Origin: Arenimonas fontis
GTDB taxonomy: Bacteria > Pseudomonadota > Gammaproteobacteria > Xanthomonadales > Xanthomonadaceae
Length of the DNA: 64,000 bases
Assembly (NCBI RefSeq): GCF_008386465.1
Contig: NZ_VUOD01000007.1
Coordinates: 1 to 64,000, forward strand
Direction of reading: 5' to 3'
A program made the position numbers and the translations under genes. The notes under the pieces are model-generated. The model did no database searches. It was not told where the DNA came from and was given only the letters and a program-made list of their open reading frames with translations. Of this stretch, positions 49,487 through 59,765 are shown one piece after another. Each line of letters begins with the position of its first letter. Positions within the stretch are counted from its first letter, which is position 1.

Positions 49487-50371
49487 GTGACCCAGGCGCC
49501 CGCGCCCGGCTACGCCTTCCGCGGTCCGGGCCTGGACCGCGCCGAGCAGCTGCGGGACGATCCCGACCAGTTGCGGGCCCTTTGGCCCTCGGCCCGGGTG
49601 GTGGCGGTGGATGCCGAAGGCCACCTGCGTTTTGCCGGCAGCGTCGAGGCGCCAGGCTGGTTGCAAGGCCGCGATCTGGGCGAGGAACGCCCCGCCGGCG
49701 CCAGTTTCCTCGGCCTGTCCGAGGCCGGCGCCTGGTTTGCTGTCGCGCATGAGAGCCTGGCCGAGCCCTTGCCCGGCCGTCTGGACCTGCGCAGTGCCGC
49801 GACCCAGTGGCCGGCCCTGGAAACCGCGGTGGCCGCCCAGGCACGCGCCCTGCTGCACTGGCAGGGTCGCAAGCGCCACTGCGGCGGTTGCGGCGAGCGC
49901 CTGCTGATCTCGCGTGCCGGCTGGCAGGCACGCTGCGGCCATTGCGGCCTGGAGTACCACCCGCGTACCGACCCGGCGGTCATCGTCGCGGTCAGCGACG
50001 GCCGGCGCCTGCTGCTGGGCCGCCAGGCCAGTTGGCCGCCGCGGCGCTGGTCGGTGCTGGCCGGTTTCGTCGAGCCCGGCGAATCGCTGGAACAGGCGGT
50101 GGCGCGCGAAGTGATGGAAGAAGCCGGCGTGCCGGTGCTGAACTGCCGCTACCTCGCCTCCCAGCCCTGGCCTTTTCCGATGGGCCTGATGCTGGGCTTC
50201 CAGGCCGAGGGCCTGCCGGTGGAGCCGGTGGTCGGCGACGAGCTGGAACAGGCGCGCTGGTTCTCGAAGCAGGACCTGTTGGCCGCCGTGGCCAGCGGCG
50301 AGGTCAAGCTTTCGCCGCACCTGTCCATCGCCCGCTGGCTGATAGACGCCTGGTTGGCCGGACAAGGCTAG
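49487..50371 (+). CDS. nudC: NAD(+) diphosphatase / NAD-cap decapping enzyme (Nudix)
   Basis: 294 residues from GTG 49487, 4 bases after erpA. NudC hydrolyses NADH and removes NAD caps from RNA. A zinc ribbon has CGGCG and CGHCG (four Cys) at about 130-155. The Nudix box GFVEPGESLEQAVAREVMEEAGV is complete and the NudC-specific SQPWPFPMGLMLGF motif follows. The N-terminal domain is normal. A few bases separate it from ampE, so the two are probably cotranscribed with erpA. Confidence 0.95.
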   Translation: MTQAPAPGYAFRGPGLDRAEQLRDDPDQLRALWPSARVVAVDAEGHLRFAGSVEAPGWLQGRDLGEERPAGASFLGLSEAGAWFAVAHESLAEPLPGRLDLRSAATQWPALETAVAAQARALLHWQGRKRHCGGCGERLLISRAGWQARCGHCGLEYHPRTDPAVIVAVSDGRRLLLGRQASWPPRRWSVLAGFVEPGESLEQAVAREVMEEAGVPVLNCRYLASQPWPFPMGLMLGFQAEGLPVEPVVGDELEQARWFSKQDLLAAVASGEVKLSPHLSIARWLIDAWLAGQG

Positions 50372-50380
50372 AATCCCCCC

Positions 50381-51262
50381 ATGTCCGCCGCCCTGATCGC
50401 CGTCGTCGTCGCCCTGCTGCTGGGTCACCTGGTGCCGGCGCTGCCGAGTCTGCGCCGCTACGACTGGTTCATCGCCTGGCTGCATTGGCTGGGCGCCCGA
50501 ACCGGCGGCGGCGAATGGCCGAACCGGGTCGGCCTGCTGGTGGCGGTGGGCTTGCCGCTGCTGCTGGTCGGCTTGGCGCAGTTCCTGCTGGACGAGCTGT
50601 TCTATGGCCTGCCGGCCTTTGGTTTCGCCCTGCTGGCGCTGCTCTACACCTGGGGCCCGCGCGACCTGGACCTGGATGTCGAAGCGGTGATCGAGGCACG
50701 CGAGCCGCAGGCCCGGCACGAGGCGGCGCAGGCCCTGTTCCCCGAAGGCGGCGAACCCAGCTGCGAAGGGCCGGCCCTGGTCGAGGCGGTGTTCCGCTGC
50801 GCGTTGTGGCGCTGGTTCGGGGTGCTGTTCTGGTTCATGGTGGCCGGCGCGGTCGGGGCCATCGGCTACCGGCTGGTGTCGCTGTGCGCCCAGGGCGAGG
50901 CCCGGCGCAGCCTGCCCGAGGGCCAGCGCGGCGTGGCCCGCGCGGCGCTGGCGGTGCTGAACTGGCCGGTCGCCCAGCTGATGACCTTCGGCCTGGCCCT
51001 GGCGGCCGATTTCGACCGCGTCCTCAGTGCCTGGCGCGACTGGCACGCCGAGGGCGTGCGCTTGGACAGCGGCTTCCTGGGCGCCGCCGCCCGCGCTTCG
51101 GTGGCCATCGAGCTGGCCGAGGAAGATGCCTACGCCGCCGACGGTCCGGCCCAGGCGCCGGGCCTGCTGGAACTGCGCGACGCCATGAGCCTGGTCTGGC
51201 GCGTCCTGCTGCTATGGCTGGGCATCATCGCCCTCTTCGTCCTCGCCGGCTGGACGACCTGA
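50381..51262 (+). CDS. ampE: AmpE-like regulatory membrane protein
   Basis: 293 residues with four membrane helices (about 2-20, 52-90, 145-170, 275-292). It matches AmpE, a cytoplasmic-membrane protein encoded beside ampD in enterics and thought to sense beta-lactam induced changes. Its family segment DWFIAWLHWLG, and the large cytoplasmic loop with Glu-rich DLDLDVEAVIEA, are typical. ampD is not adjacent; nudC is. The ATG at 50381 has no strong ribosome site, but the reading frame begins the helix correctly. Confidence 0.85.
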   Translation: MSAALIAVVVALLLGHLVPALPSLRRYDWFIAWLHWLGARTGGGEWPNRVGLLVAVGLPLLLVGLAQFLLDELFYGLPAFGFALLALLYTWGPRDLDLDVEAVIEAREPQARHEAAQALFPEGGEPSCEGPALVEAVFRCALWRWFGVLFWFMVAGAVGAIGYRLVSLCAQGEARRSLPEGQRGVARAALAVLNWPVAQLMTFGLALAADFDRVLSAWRDWHAEGVRLDSGFLGAAARASVAIELAEEDAYAADGPAQAPGLLELRDAMSLVWRVLLLWLGIIALFVLAGWTT

Positions 51263-51277
51263 GGGTTCTGGTCGCGG

Positions 51278-51658
51278 CTAATGAATCCCCCCGGGGGCCA
51301 GCCATGAGAAAGGGGCCCAGGGCAGGTTGCGGGTGATGGCGTAGGCGATGATGACGACGGCCCAGGGGCGGGCGTCGGACAGGCGCCACGTCAGCGGCTG
51401 CCAGGACGCCGGCAGCCAGCCGGCGACGCGGGCCAGCATCAGCGCGATCGCCGGCAGCGACAGCACCAGCAGCGGGTTCATCGCCAGCGCGCGCGCCGGA
51501 TCGCCGTGCGCCAGGGCGTGCAGGGCGCGGGTGGCGCCGCAGCCGGGACAGTACAGGCCGGTCAGCCACTCGAATGCGCAGGGCGGCAACAGGCTGCCGG
51601 GCGCGTTCGGGTCGGCCTGGCGCAGCAGCAGCGCGCCGGCAACGATCGTCAGCAACAT
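51278..51658 (-). CDS. DUF2752 membrane protein
   Basis: 126 residues with three membrane helices. The family signature LYCPGCGATRALHALAHGDPARALAMNPLLVL is complete, with the conserved CPGCG loop. Function unknown. The upstream minus-strand gene (51705-52109) starts 46 bp before it and may be cotranscribed. The 15-bp gap to the convergent ampE stop has no terminator that can be recognised. Confidence 0.88.
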   Translation of the reverse strand: MLLTIVAGALLLRQADPNAPGSLLPPCAFEWLTGLYCPGCGATRALHALAHGDPARALAMNPLLVLSLPAIALMLARVAGWLPASWQPLTWRLSDARPWAVVIIAYAITRNLPWAPFSWLAPGGIH

Positions 51659-51704
51659 GGCCGGTCCGCGCCAGCCTGGCGCGGACCGGGTCGGTGTGGT
51701 GGTG

Positions 51705-52109
51705 TCAATGGCGGCCGGCATCGGCCAGGAAGCCCAGGAACGCCAGCCCGAAATAGGCCGAGATGCCGACCAGGCCCAGGCCGAAGGAGATCCAGGCCCA
51801 GAGTTTGGCGTTGTCGGAGGACTGGCGGGCGCCGGCCAGATCGCCGGCCTGCAGCTTTCCATCCACCTGCGCGGCGTAGACGATCGAAACGATGCCGGTG
51901 GGGAGGCAGCAGCAGATCGTGGCCAGGATCGCCCAGACCAGGTGGTTGGGCACCTGCGGCCCGGCCTGGGCCGGGGCCTGCGGCGGATACTGCGGCGGCG
52001 GGGGCGCGGCGGGCGGTGCCGGCGGTACGGCGGCCGCCAGGCTGGCGCCGCACTGTTCGCAGGCGCTGGCGCCGGCGCTGTTGCTGTGGCCGCAATTCGG
52101 ACAGTTCAT
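51705..52109 (-). CDS. Zinc-ribbon CD225/dispanin-type membrane protein
   Basis: 134 residues. An N-terminal zinc ribbon (MNCPNCGHSNSAGASACEQCG) has four Cys. A Pro/Ala-rich linker follows, then a CD225 domain with two membrane helices: VPNHLVWAILATICCCLPTGIVSIVYAAQVDGKLQAGD, in which the conserved CCCLP and the intracellular loop of dispanins are visible. Eukaryotic dispanins (IFITM) restrict virus fusion; the bacterial role is unknown. GGGGAG lies five bases before the ATG. Confidence 0.85.
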   Translation of the reverse strand: MNCPNCGHSNSAGASACEQCGASLAAAVPPAPPAAPPPPQYPPQAPAQAGPQVPNHLVWAILATICCCLPTGIVSIVYAAQVDGKLQAGDLAGARQSSDNAKLWAWISFGLGLVGISAYFGLAFLGFLADAGRH

Positions 52110-52241
52110 GTGCTCCCCCGCGATTCCCCTGGATGCCGCGCGGGCCTTGCCGCGCTGGCGCAAGCTTGCGGCGCACGGCAGGATGCGTCAATGGCGCCGA
52201 TGCGGTGCGACGCGCATCGGCATGATGACCAGGGCTCGGCC

Positions 52242-54158
52242 TCAGGGGCGGTCACCGCGCAGCGCCCGCACCTGCGCTTCCAGGCTGGCGGCACTGGCGG
52301 ATTCGCCGGGCACCGGCGGCGCGGCGATCAGCTGCACCGGCGCGCGCAGCCGGCGCGGCACCCGCAGGCGGCCCAGGCGGCTGTCACGCCGGCTCCACAT
52401 GCTGGCCCACAGGCCGGTGAGGGCCATCGGCACCACCGGCACCGGCCGGCGCGCCAGGATCTTCTCGACGCCAGGTTTGAAGGGCGCGATCTCGCCGTCG
52501 CGGGTCAGCGCGCCCTCGGGGAAGATGCAGACCAGCTCGCCTTCGGCCAGGGCCCGGTCTATGGCCTCGAAGGCCGCTTCCAGCACCGCCGGGTCTTCCC
52601 TGGCGCCGGCGATGGGAATGGCGCGGTAGGCCCTGAACACCCAGCGCAGGCCGGGGATGTTGAAGATCCGGTAGTACATGACGAAACGGATCGGCCGCGG
52701 CACCGCGCCGCTGATCACCAGCGGGTCCATGTAGCTGACGTGGTTGCACACTAGCAGGGCCGGGCCCTCGTCCGGCACGTTGTCCTCGACGCCGCGGATG
52801 CGCAGGCGGTAGAACAGCGAGACGTAAATCCAGGCCAGGAAGCGCAGGAAAAACTCCGGCACCAGGCTGAAGATGAAGATCGCCACCAGCGCGTTGGCGA
52901 TGCCCAGGGCCAGGAAGATCTCCGGGATGCTCAGCGCCGGCAGTGGCACCGTGATGCCGAGGATGTTCACCGGCCCCAGTTGCAGCGCTATGCCCAGGCC
53001 GGCCGCCAGGACGATGAAGCCGGCGTTCTGGATGTTCACGCCGGCGATCACCCGTGACAGCTCGGCCTTGGGCGTGCGGCTTTGCACCAGGGCGAACAGC
53101 GGCACGATGAACAGGCCGGCGAACAGGCCGATGCCGGTCAGGTCCATGACGACGCGCCAGTTGCCGCCGGCGACGAACTCGCGCACGGTCAGTCCGGCCT
53201 GGGTCGCCGCCTGCGGCTGGGCGAAGTACAGGTCCACGCAGAAGACGGTCATGCCGATCGCGCCAAGCGGCACCAGTCCGATCTCGACGGTGCGCCGGCT
53301 CAGCTTCTCGCACAACAGCGAGCCGACGCCGGTGCCGACCGAGAACAGCACGAAGCAGAACAGGTACAGCGTCTGGCCGCCGCCCAGGAACCGCTCGGCG
53401 TAAGTCGGCAGTTGCGCGGTCAGCACCGTGCCGACGAACCAGAACCAGGAGATGCCGAGGATGGCGTTGCGCACGGCCAGCTGGCGTCGGGCCAGGCGCA
53501 GCACCCGCAGCGATTCCGGGAAAGGGTTCCAGTGGATCTTCAGGTCCGGCGCCGAGGCCTCGACCCGCGGGATGGCGCGCGCCACCAGGTTGCCGGTGAC
53601 GGCGAGCAGGACGATGGCGCTGGCGGCCGTCACCGGCCCGTACTGGCCGGCCAGCACGAAAATCAGGCCGCCGGCGATCATGCCCAGCAGGATGGACAGC
53701 GAGGTGCCCATCTCGACCAGGCCGTTGCCGCCGGTCAGTTCCTCCGGCTTGAGCACGCTGGGCAGGATCGAATACTTCACCGGCCCGAACAGGGTGGACT
53801 GCAGGCCGGTGGCAAACAGCGCCAGCAGCAGCAGCGGCATGGACTGCAGCAGGAAGCCGATGCCGGCGACCGACATGATGCCGATCTCCATGGCGGTGGT
53901 GATGCGGATCAGTTTCTGCTTCTCCAGTCGTTCGGCGATCTGCCCGGCCAGGCCGGAGAACAGGAAGTAGGGCAGGATGAACAGCGCCGGCGCCAGGTTG
54001 GTGTACAGGGTGCGCTGTTCCGGCGTGACGCCCATGAAAAACAGCAGGCCGATGATGGCCTGCCGATAGACGTTGTCGTTGAAGGCGCCCAGGGCCTGGA
54101 CGACGAAGTAGGGCAGGAATCGCCGCTGCCGCAACAGTTCGAACTGGTTGTGTGCCAT
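52242..54158 (-). CDS. LplT-PlsC fusion: MFS lysophospholipid transporter with acyltransferase domain
   Basis: 638 residues. Residues about 1-430 form twelve membrane helices of an MFS transporter of the LplT type (GAFNDNVYRQAIIG, GPVKYSILPS). The C-terminal PlsC/glycerol-phosphate acyltransferase domain has the HX4D motif in CNHVSYMDPL, GVFRAYRAIPI and FPEGALTRDG. Such fusions flip lysophospholipids inward and re-acylate them. The third domain of the Aas systems, acyl-ACP synthetase, is absent. Catalytic His and Asp are kept. Encoded directly upstream of purD on the same strand. Confidence 0.9.
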   Translation of the reverse strand: MAHNQFELLRQRRFLPYFVVQALGAFNDNVYRQAIIGLLFFMGVTPEQRTLYTNLAPALFILPYFLFSGLAGQIAERLEKQKLIRITTAMEIGIMSVAGIGFLLQSMPLLLLALFATGLQSTLFGPVKYSILPSVLKPEELTGGNGLVEMGTSLSILLGMIAGGLIFVLAGQYGPVTAASAIVLLAVTGNLVARAIPRVEASAPDLKIHWNPFPESLRVLRLARRQLAVRNAILGISWFWFVGTVLTAQLPTYAERFLGGGQTLYLFCFVLFSVGTGVGSLLCEKLSRRTVEIGLVPLGAIGMTVFCVDLYFAQPQAATQAGLTVREFVAGGNWRVVMDLTGIGLFAGLFIVPLFALVQSRTPKAELSRVIAGVNIQNAGFIVLAAGLGIALQLGPVNILGITVPLPALSIPEIFLALGIANALVAIFIFSLVPEFFLRFLAWIYVSLFYRLRIRGVEDNVPDEGPALLVCNHVSYMDPLVISGAVPRPIRFVMYYRIFNIPGLRWVFRAYRAIPIAGAREDPAVLEAAFEAIDRALAEGELVCIFPEGALTRDGEIAPFKPGVEKILARRPVPVVPMALTGLWASMWSRRDSRLGRLRVPRRLRAPVQLIAAPPVPGESASAASLEAQVRALRGDRP

Positions 54159-54191
54159 GCCCGCCCCCGTGTTTCCCGCCCCGCTGCCCGC

Positions 54192-55469
54192 TCAGGACCG
54201 GAGGGCGCGCCAGCCGATGTCGCCGCGGTGGAACACACCCTGCCAGTGCAGGTTGGCGGCGGCGGCGTAGGCGCGGCGCCGGGCCTCGGCGAGATCCTGG
54301 CCCAGGGCGCAGGCACACAACACCCGGCCGCCGGCGGTGACTACCTGGCCGTTCCTGAAGGCGGTGCCGGCGTGGAAGACCTTGGCGTCCGGGCCCGGGT
54401 CCACGCCGAGGCCGGCGATGACGTCGCCGGTGCGCGGCGTGCCGGGATAACCCTCGGCGGCCAGCACCACGCCCAGGCTGGGACGCGGATCCCAGTCGGC
54501 GCTCACCTCATGCAGGCGGCCGGCGATGGCGGCCTCGACCAGGTCCACCAGATCGCTGCGCAGGCGCAGCATCACCGGCTGGGTTTCCGGGTCGCCGAAG
54601 CGGACGTTGAACTCGATCACCTTGGGCGCGCCCTCCGGCGTGATCATCAGGCCGGCGTACAGGAAGCCGGTGAAGGGCATGCCGTCGGCGGCCATGCCGC
54701 GCACGGTCGGCACGACGATTTCGCGCATGATCCGTTCGTGCACCTCCGGCGTGACCACCGGCGCCGGCGAATAGGCGCCCATGCCGCCGGTGTTCGGGCC
54801 GGTGTCGCCGTCGCCGACGCGCTTGTGGTCCTGACTGGTGGCCATCGGCAGGGCGGTGCTGCCGTCCACCATCGAGATGAAGCTGGCCTCCTCGCCCTCG
54901 AGGAACTCCTCGATGACCACACGCGCCCCGGCCTCGCCGAAGGCATTGGCCTCCAGCATGTCCCGGATGGCGGCTTCGGCCTCTTGCACCGTCATCGCCA
55001 CCACCACGCCCTTGCCGGCGGCCAGCCCGTCCGCCTTCACCACGATCGGGGCGCCGTGCTCGCGCACGTGCTCGATGGCCAGCCGGGCGTCCTCGAACAC
55101 GGCGTAGAACGCCGTCGGGATGCCGTGCCGGGCCAGGAAGTCCTTGGCGAAGGCCTTGCTTCCCTCCAGCTGCGCGGCCGCGGCCGTGGGGCCGAAGATC
55201 GGCTGGCCGGCCTCGCGGAAGCGGTCCACCACGCCGGCCACCAGCGGCGCCTCCGGACCGACCACGGTGAAGGCCACGCCTTCGGTTTCGGCGGCATTGA
55301 GCAGGCCGTCCAGGTCGCTGGCCTTGATGTCCAGGTTGCGGCAGCGCGGTTCGGCGGCGGTGCCGGCGTTGCCGGGCGCCACCAGCACTTCCTGCACCCG
55401 CGGCGACTGCGCCAGTTTCCAGGCCAGGGCGTGCTCGCGGCCGCCCGAGCCGATGACGAGGATCTTCAT
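54192..55469 (-). CDS. purD: Phosphoribosylamine--glycine ligase
   Basis: 425 residues. It catalyses the second step of purine synthesis, joining glycine to phosphoribosylamine with ATP. The N-domain [19 protein letters not shown] is complete, the ATP-grasp motifs appear in IVVKADGLAAGKGVVVA and EEFLEGEEASF, and the metal-binding motif in EFNVRFGDPETQ. The start ATG overlaps the stop of the preceding small membrane-protein gene by ATGA. Typical length. Operon with purH two genes upstream. Confidence 0.97.
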   Translation of the reverse strand: MKILVIGSGGREHALAWKLAQSPRVQEVLVAPGNAGTAAEPRCRNLDIKASDLDGLLNAAETEGVAFTVVGPEAPLVAGVVDRFREAGQPIFGPTAAAAQLEGSKAFAKDFLARHGIPTAFYAVFEDARLAIEHVREHGAPIVVKADGLAAGKGVVVAMTVQEAEAAIRDMLEANAFGEAGARVVIEEFLEGEEASFISMVDGSTALPMATSQDHKRVGDGDTGPNTGGMGAYSPAPVVTPEVHERIMREIVVPTVRGMAADGMPFTGFLYAGLMITPEGAPKVIEFNVRFGDPETQPVMLRLRSDLVDLVEAAIAGRLHEVSADWDPRPSLGVVLAAEGYPGTPRTGDVIAGLGVDPGPDAKVFHAGTAFRNGQVVTAGGRVLCACALGQDLAEARRRAYAAAANLHWQGVFHRGDIGWRALRS

Positions 55470-55939
55470 GGCGTGACTCCCGTGCGGGCGCGGCCGCAAT
55501 CGTCCGCCCCCAGTTCGATGTCGAAGAATACCCGGCCGTCGCCGTCCACGAACCGGCGCTTGATCGTCAGGCCGCGCGCCAGCAGGAAGCGCACGTCGGC
55601 GCTTGCGCACAGCGGCAGCATCAGCGCTTGCTCGGCCCGCCGCACCGCTGCCAGCTGGCCTTCGTCGCCGTCGCCGACCCGGCGCTTCTCCGCCCGGATC
55701 GTCATCACCAGCGCCGTCCCCTCGAAGCCGGCGCTCTCGGTGACCAGGCCGGGCGCGTAGGGCGTAGGCAGGCCGCGGCGGAACTCGGCCAGCACCCGCG
55801 ACAGTTCGTCGGCCGCCGCCTGCCGCTGCGCCCGTTCGCGTTGCCGGTCCATGCCCCAGGCGACCAGCGCCGCCAGCACCAGCAGCAGGGCGAGGCCGCG
55901 CCACAGGCGTCGTCTCGCGGTGCCGGCGGCCTCGTTCAT
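55466..55939 (-). CDS. Conserved hypothetical single-pass membrane protein between purH and purD
   Basis: 157 residues. After a short Arg-rich N-terminus there is one membrane helix (about 12-30, [19 protein letters not shown]) and then a soluble domain with a possible helix rich in Arg/Gln/Ala. Two Cys lie in the C-terminal half ([18 protein letters not shown]). Not recognised as a named family, but genes in this place are common in xanthomonads. Start ATG is 4 bp after purH; end overlaps purD by ATGA. The operon suggests coexpression with purine genes; its role is unknown. Confidence 0.75.
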   Translation of the reverse strand: MNEAAGTARRRLWRGLALLLVLAALVAWGMDRQRERAQRQAAADELSRVLAEFRRGLPTPYAPGLVTESAGFEGTALVMTIRAEKRRVGDGDEGQLAAVRRAEQALMLPLCASADVRFLLARGLTIKRRFVDGDGRVFFDIELGADDCGRARTGVTP

Positions 55940-55943
55940 GGCT

Positions 55944-57512
<1,569 letters not shown>

Positions 57513-57537
57513 CCGCTACCCCCGGGGAAAGGCGGCG

Positions 57538-57543
57538 ATTATA
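57538..57543 (-). promoter_or_regulatory. -10 element of a purH promoter
   Basis: A perfect TATAAT on the minus strand (57543-57538), 26 bases before the purH ATG and 42 bases after the fis stop. No recognisable -35 lies 15-18 bp upstream, so it may be weak or need an activator. It would let purH be transcribed apart from fis. Confidence 0.45.
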
Positions 57544-57584
57544 CGGGAACAGGGCTTCGTGCCGGGGGCCGGAGGCCAGGGAAA

Positions 57585-57863
57585 TCAGGCGATTCCGTAG
57601 GCCTTGAGTTTCCTGCGCAGGGTGGCGCGGTTGATGCCCAGGCAGGCGGCGGCGCGGCTCTGGTTGCCCTCGCAGTGCTGCAGCACTTCCAGCAGCAGCG
57701 GAATTTCCACCTCGCGCAGCACCAGCTCGTACAGGTCGTTGGCGTCGCAGCCGTCCAGGTCGTGCAGGTAGCGGCGCACCGAACGGGCGACGTGGTCGCG
57801 CAGCGGCGTGTGGCCTGACGGGGTCGTGTTTGCGTCCGCGCGCGCGGCGGGGAGGGCATTCAC
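57585..57863 (-). CDS. fis: DNA-binding protein Fis
   Basis: 92 residues from GTG 57863, with AGGAG about nine bases upstream. A nucleoid-associated protein that bends DNA and regulates growth-phase promoters. The C-terminal helix-turn-helix [27 protein letters not shown] is diagnostic. The N-terminal helix pair [44 protein letters not shown] is also typical. It is located between DUF3426 and purH in the order usual for this group. Confidence 0.94.
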   Translation of the reverse strand: MNALPAARADANTTPSGHTPLRDHVARSVRRYLHDLDGCDANDLYELVLREVEIPLLLEVLQHCEGNQSRAAACLGINRATLRRKLKAYGIA

Positions 57864-57976
57864 AGGGCTGGACTCCTGGGGCTTGTGTCCGCTTCCGTGC
57901 GGCGCCGCCGGTCTGCGGCGGGGTGGGCAGTCTACGCCAAAGCCGGGACGGCCGCTAATGACCCCGCCGGTCGGTC

Positions 57977-58492
57977 TCAGTGGAAATCGAAAGTGAAGGC
58001 CACCGCGCGTTTGCCGGGGTCCAGGATCTCCAGCGTGGCGAGCACCGATTGTCCCGGCACGATCAGGGCGGCGGCGGGGGGCGCGCCCAGATACTCCTCG
58101 GGGGCGAACCGGCGGACGCCCAGGGCCCGGCCGTCTATGTCGTGCAGGGCCACCTCCAGTTGCGGCCAGGGCTGCGGCCAGCGGGCATCGTTGCGGAAAC
58201 TGGTGGTCACCAGCAGCGCACCCGGCGCGGTCGGATGCGGGCGCACTTCCCGGCTGGTGACCCGGAACGCGCCCGGCTCGCGCCAGGGCGGCAGCGCGCA
58301 GCCCAGCCAGCCGCACAACCACTCCAGTCGCGGCCGCCAGCCGGGGTCGGCGGCCAGCCGGGCACGGTCGGCCAGGGCCAGTTGCAGCGGCAGGGCGATG
58401 GCCAGCGCGGCCAGCGCCAGCCACCAGCCCCAGGGGCGGGACGGTTTCAGCGCGGGACGTGCTGGCGTGGCGAAGCGGGGGGCGCGGGCCAT
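57977..58492 (-). CDS. DUF3426 membrane protein
   Basis: 171 residues. One membrane helix (about 22-42), then the DUF3426 domain: [57 protein letters not shown] and [12 protein letters not shown]. Homologues in this position usually begin with an MJ0042-type zinc ribbon and are about 300 residues; here the reading frame has no such part before the ATG at 58492, which lies only 32 bp after the prmA stop. The protein may be a shortened version, or the zinc ribbon was lost. Function unknown. Same strand and operon as prmA and fis. Confidence 0.8.
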   Translation of the reverse strand: MARAPRFATPARPALKPSRPWGWWLALAALAIALPLQLALADRARLAADPGWRPRLEWLCGWLGCALPPWREPGAFRVTSREVRPHPTAPGALLVTTSFRNDARWPQPWPQLEVALHDIDGRALGVRRFAPEEYLGAPPAAALIVPGQSVLATLEILDPGKRAVAFTFDFH

Positions 58493-58523
58493 GCGGCGAT
58501 GATAAGCGCGAAGGCGGCGCAGG

Positions 58524-59423
58524 CTAGCGGCGGCGGCCGCTGATCCGCACCCAGTCGCCCTCGGTCGCCACTTCCAGCGCCTCGAACCACTGCCGGTAGC
58601 GTTGCAGCAGTTCCTGCTCCTGGCCCTGCAGGATGCCGGACAGGGCAATCAGCCCGCCGGTTTCGACGCGATCGGCCAAGCGTGGCGCCAGGGCATCCAG
58701 GGCCGAGGCCAGGATGTTGGCCACCACCACCGGATAGCGGGCGTCCGGTTCATCCTCCGGCGCGTACACGGCCAGGCGTTCGCCGACGCCGTTGCGCTGC
58801 GCGTTGTCGGCGCTGGCCGCCAGGGCCTGCGGATCGTTGTCCACGCCGACCGCCCGCGCCGCGCCCAGCTTCAGCGCTGCCAGGGCGAGGATGCCGCTGC
58901 CGCAGCCGTAATCCAGCACCGCCTTGCCGCGCAGGTCGAGGCCGTCCAGCCACTGCAGGCAGAGCGAGGTGGTGGGGTGGGTGCCGCTGCCGAAGGCCAG
59001 GCCCGGGTCCAGGCGCACGATCACGCCGCCCTCGGCCTCGGCCGGGGCCTCCATGTTCCAGGGCACGATCCAGGTGCGGGCGCCGAATTTCAGCGGCTCG
59101 TACTGGTCCATCCAGGCGCGTTCCCAGTCCTGGTCGGCGACTTCGCGGAACTGCGCGTCCGAGAGGTCCAGGCCTTCGTCGAAGGCTTCCAGGGTGTGCA
59201 GCACCAGCTCGGGCACGGCATCGCCCGGGAACAGCGCCACCAGGGTGATCTGCGGCCACAGCGGCGTCTCGCCCACGCCGGGCTCGAGCACGGCGCGCTC
59301 GTTCGGCGTCTCGGCATCGGCATCCAGCAGCGTCACCGACAGCGCGCCGATGTCCATCAGCGCGCGCTCGGCGCGGGCTTCGTCTTCGGCGCGGACGCGC
59401 AGGCTCAGTTCGATGAAGGGCAC
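58524..59423 (-). CDS. prmA: Ribosomal protein L11 methyltransferase
   Basis: 299 residues from GTG 59423. It methylates L11 at several Lys and the N-terminus using S-adenosylmethionine. The N-terminal substrate-binding domain is followed by a Rossmann methyltransferase with [19 protein letters not shown] (SAM binding), [11 protein letters not shown] and [10 protein letters not shown]. The [13 protein letters not shown] segment is family-specific. The GTG start has a weak ribosome site. The accC-side neighbour is the small membrane-protein gene at 59434. Confidence 0.96.
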   Translation of the reverse strand: MPFIELSLRVRAEDEARAERALMDIGALSVTLLDADAETPNERAVLEPGVGETPLWPQITLVALFPGDAVPELVLHTLEAFDEGLDLSDAQFREVADQDWERAWMDQYEPLKFGARTWIVPWNMEAPAEAEGGVIVRLDPGLAFGSGTHPTTSLCLQWLDGLDLRGKAVLDYGCGSGILALAALKLGAARAVGVDNDPQALAASADNAQRNGVGERLAVYAPEDEPDARYPVVVANILASALDALAPRLADRVETGGLIALSGILQGQEQELLQRYRQWFEALEVATEGDWVRISGRRR

Positions 59424-59433
59424 GGCTGGGACG

Positions 59434-59746
59434 TCAGTGCCGGCTTGGAAGGCCGATCAGGGCCAGCGCCGTGATCATGCAAGCACCGGCGAAGACGGCG
59501 GCCAGGAACGTATACATGCCACGCCCCGAGCCGGGCCGGCTCACGCCGTCCTGGAGCAGGAAGGCCGAGTGCCATTCCCGCATGCGCCATCAGGGCCAGC
59601 GGATACAGCAGCCAGAAGACCAGCAACCACCCCGTGTCCGAGTTCGCGATGCAGAAGATCAGCCAGAGCACCGACACGCCGGAGATGCCCAGGGCGCCCA
59701 GCGCTTCCTCGCGGATGTCGTCCTCGTCCCTCTTCTTTCGGCTCAT
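59434..59746 (-). pseudogene. Small conserved membrane protein, reading frame disrupted
   Basis: From ATG 59746 the frame encodes MSRKKRDEDDIREEALGALG and two membrane helices, up to about LALMAHAGM, then continues as low-complexity Pro/Arg sequence to 59405. In another frame, an ATG at 59583 opens 49 residues ending in a convincing helix ([23 protein letters not shown]) and a stop at 59434. Read together, the two pieces look like one three-helix protein. A one- or two-base indel near 59575-59590 explains this, or two overlapping genes are present. Located between prmA and accC; function unknown. Composition typical of the region. Confidence 0.55.
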
Positions 59747-59765
59747 CGCAGGCCCGTCCGTCCGG

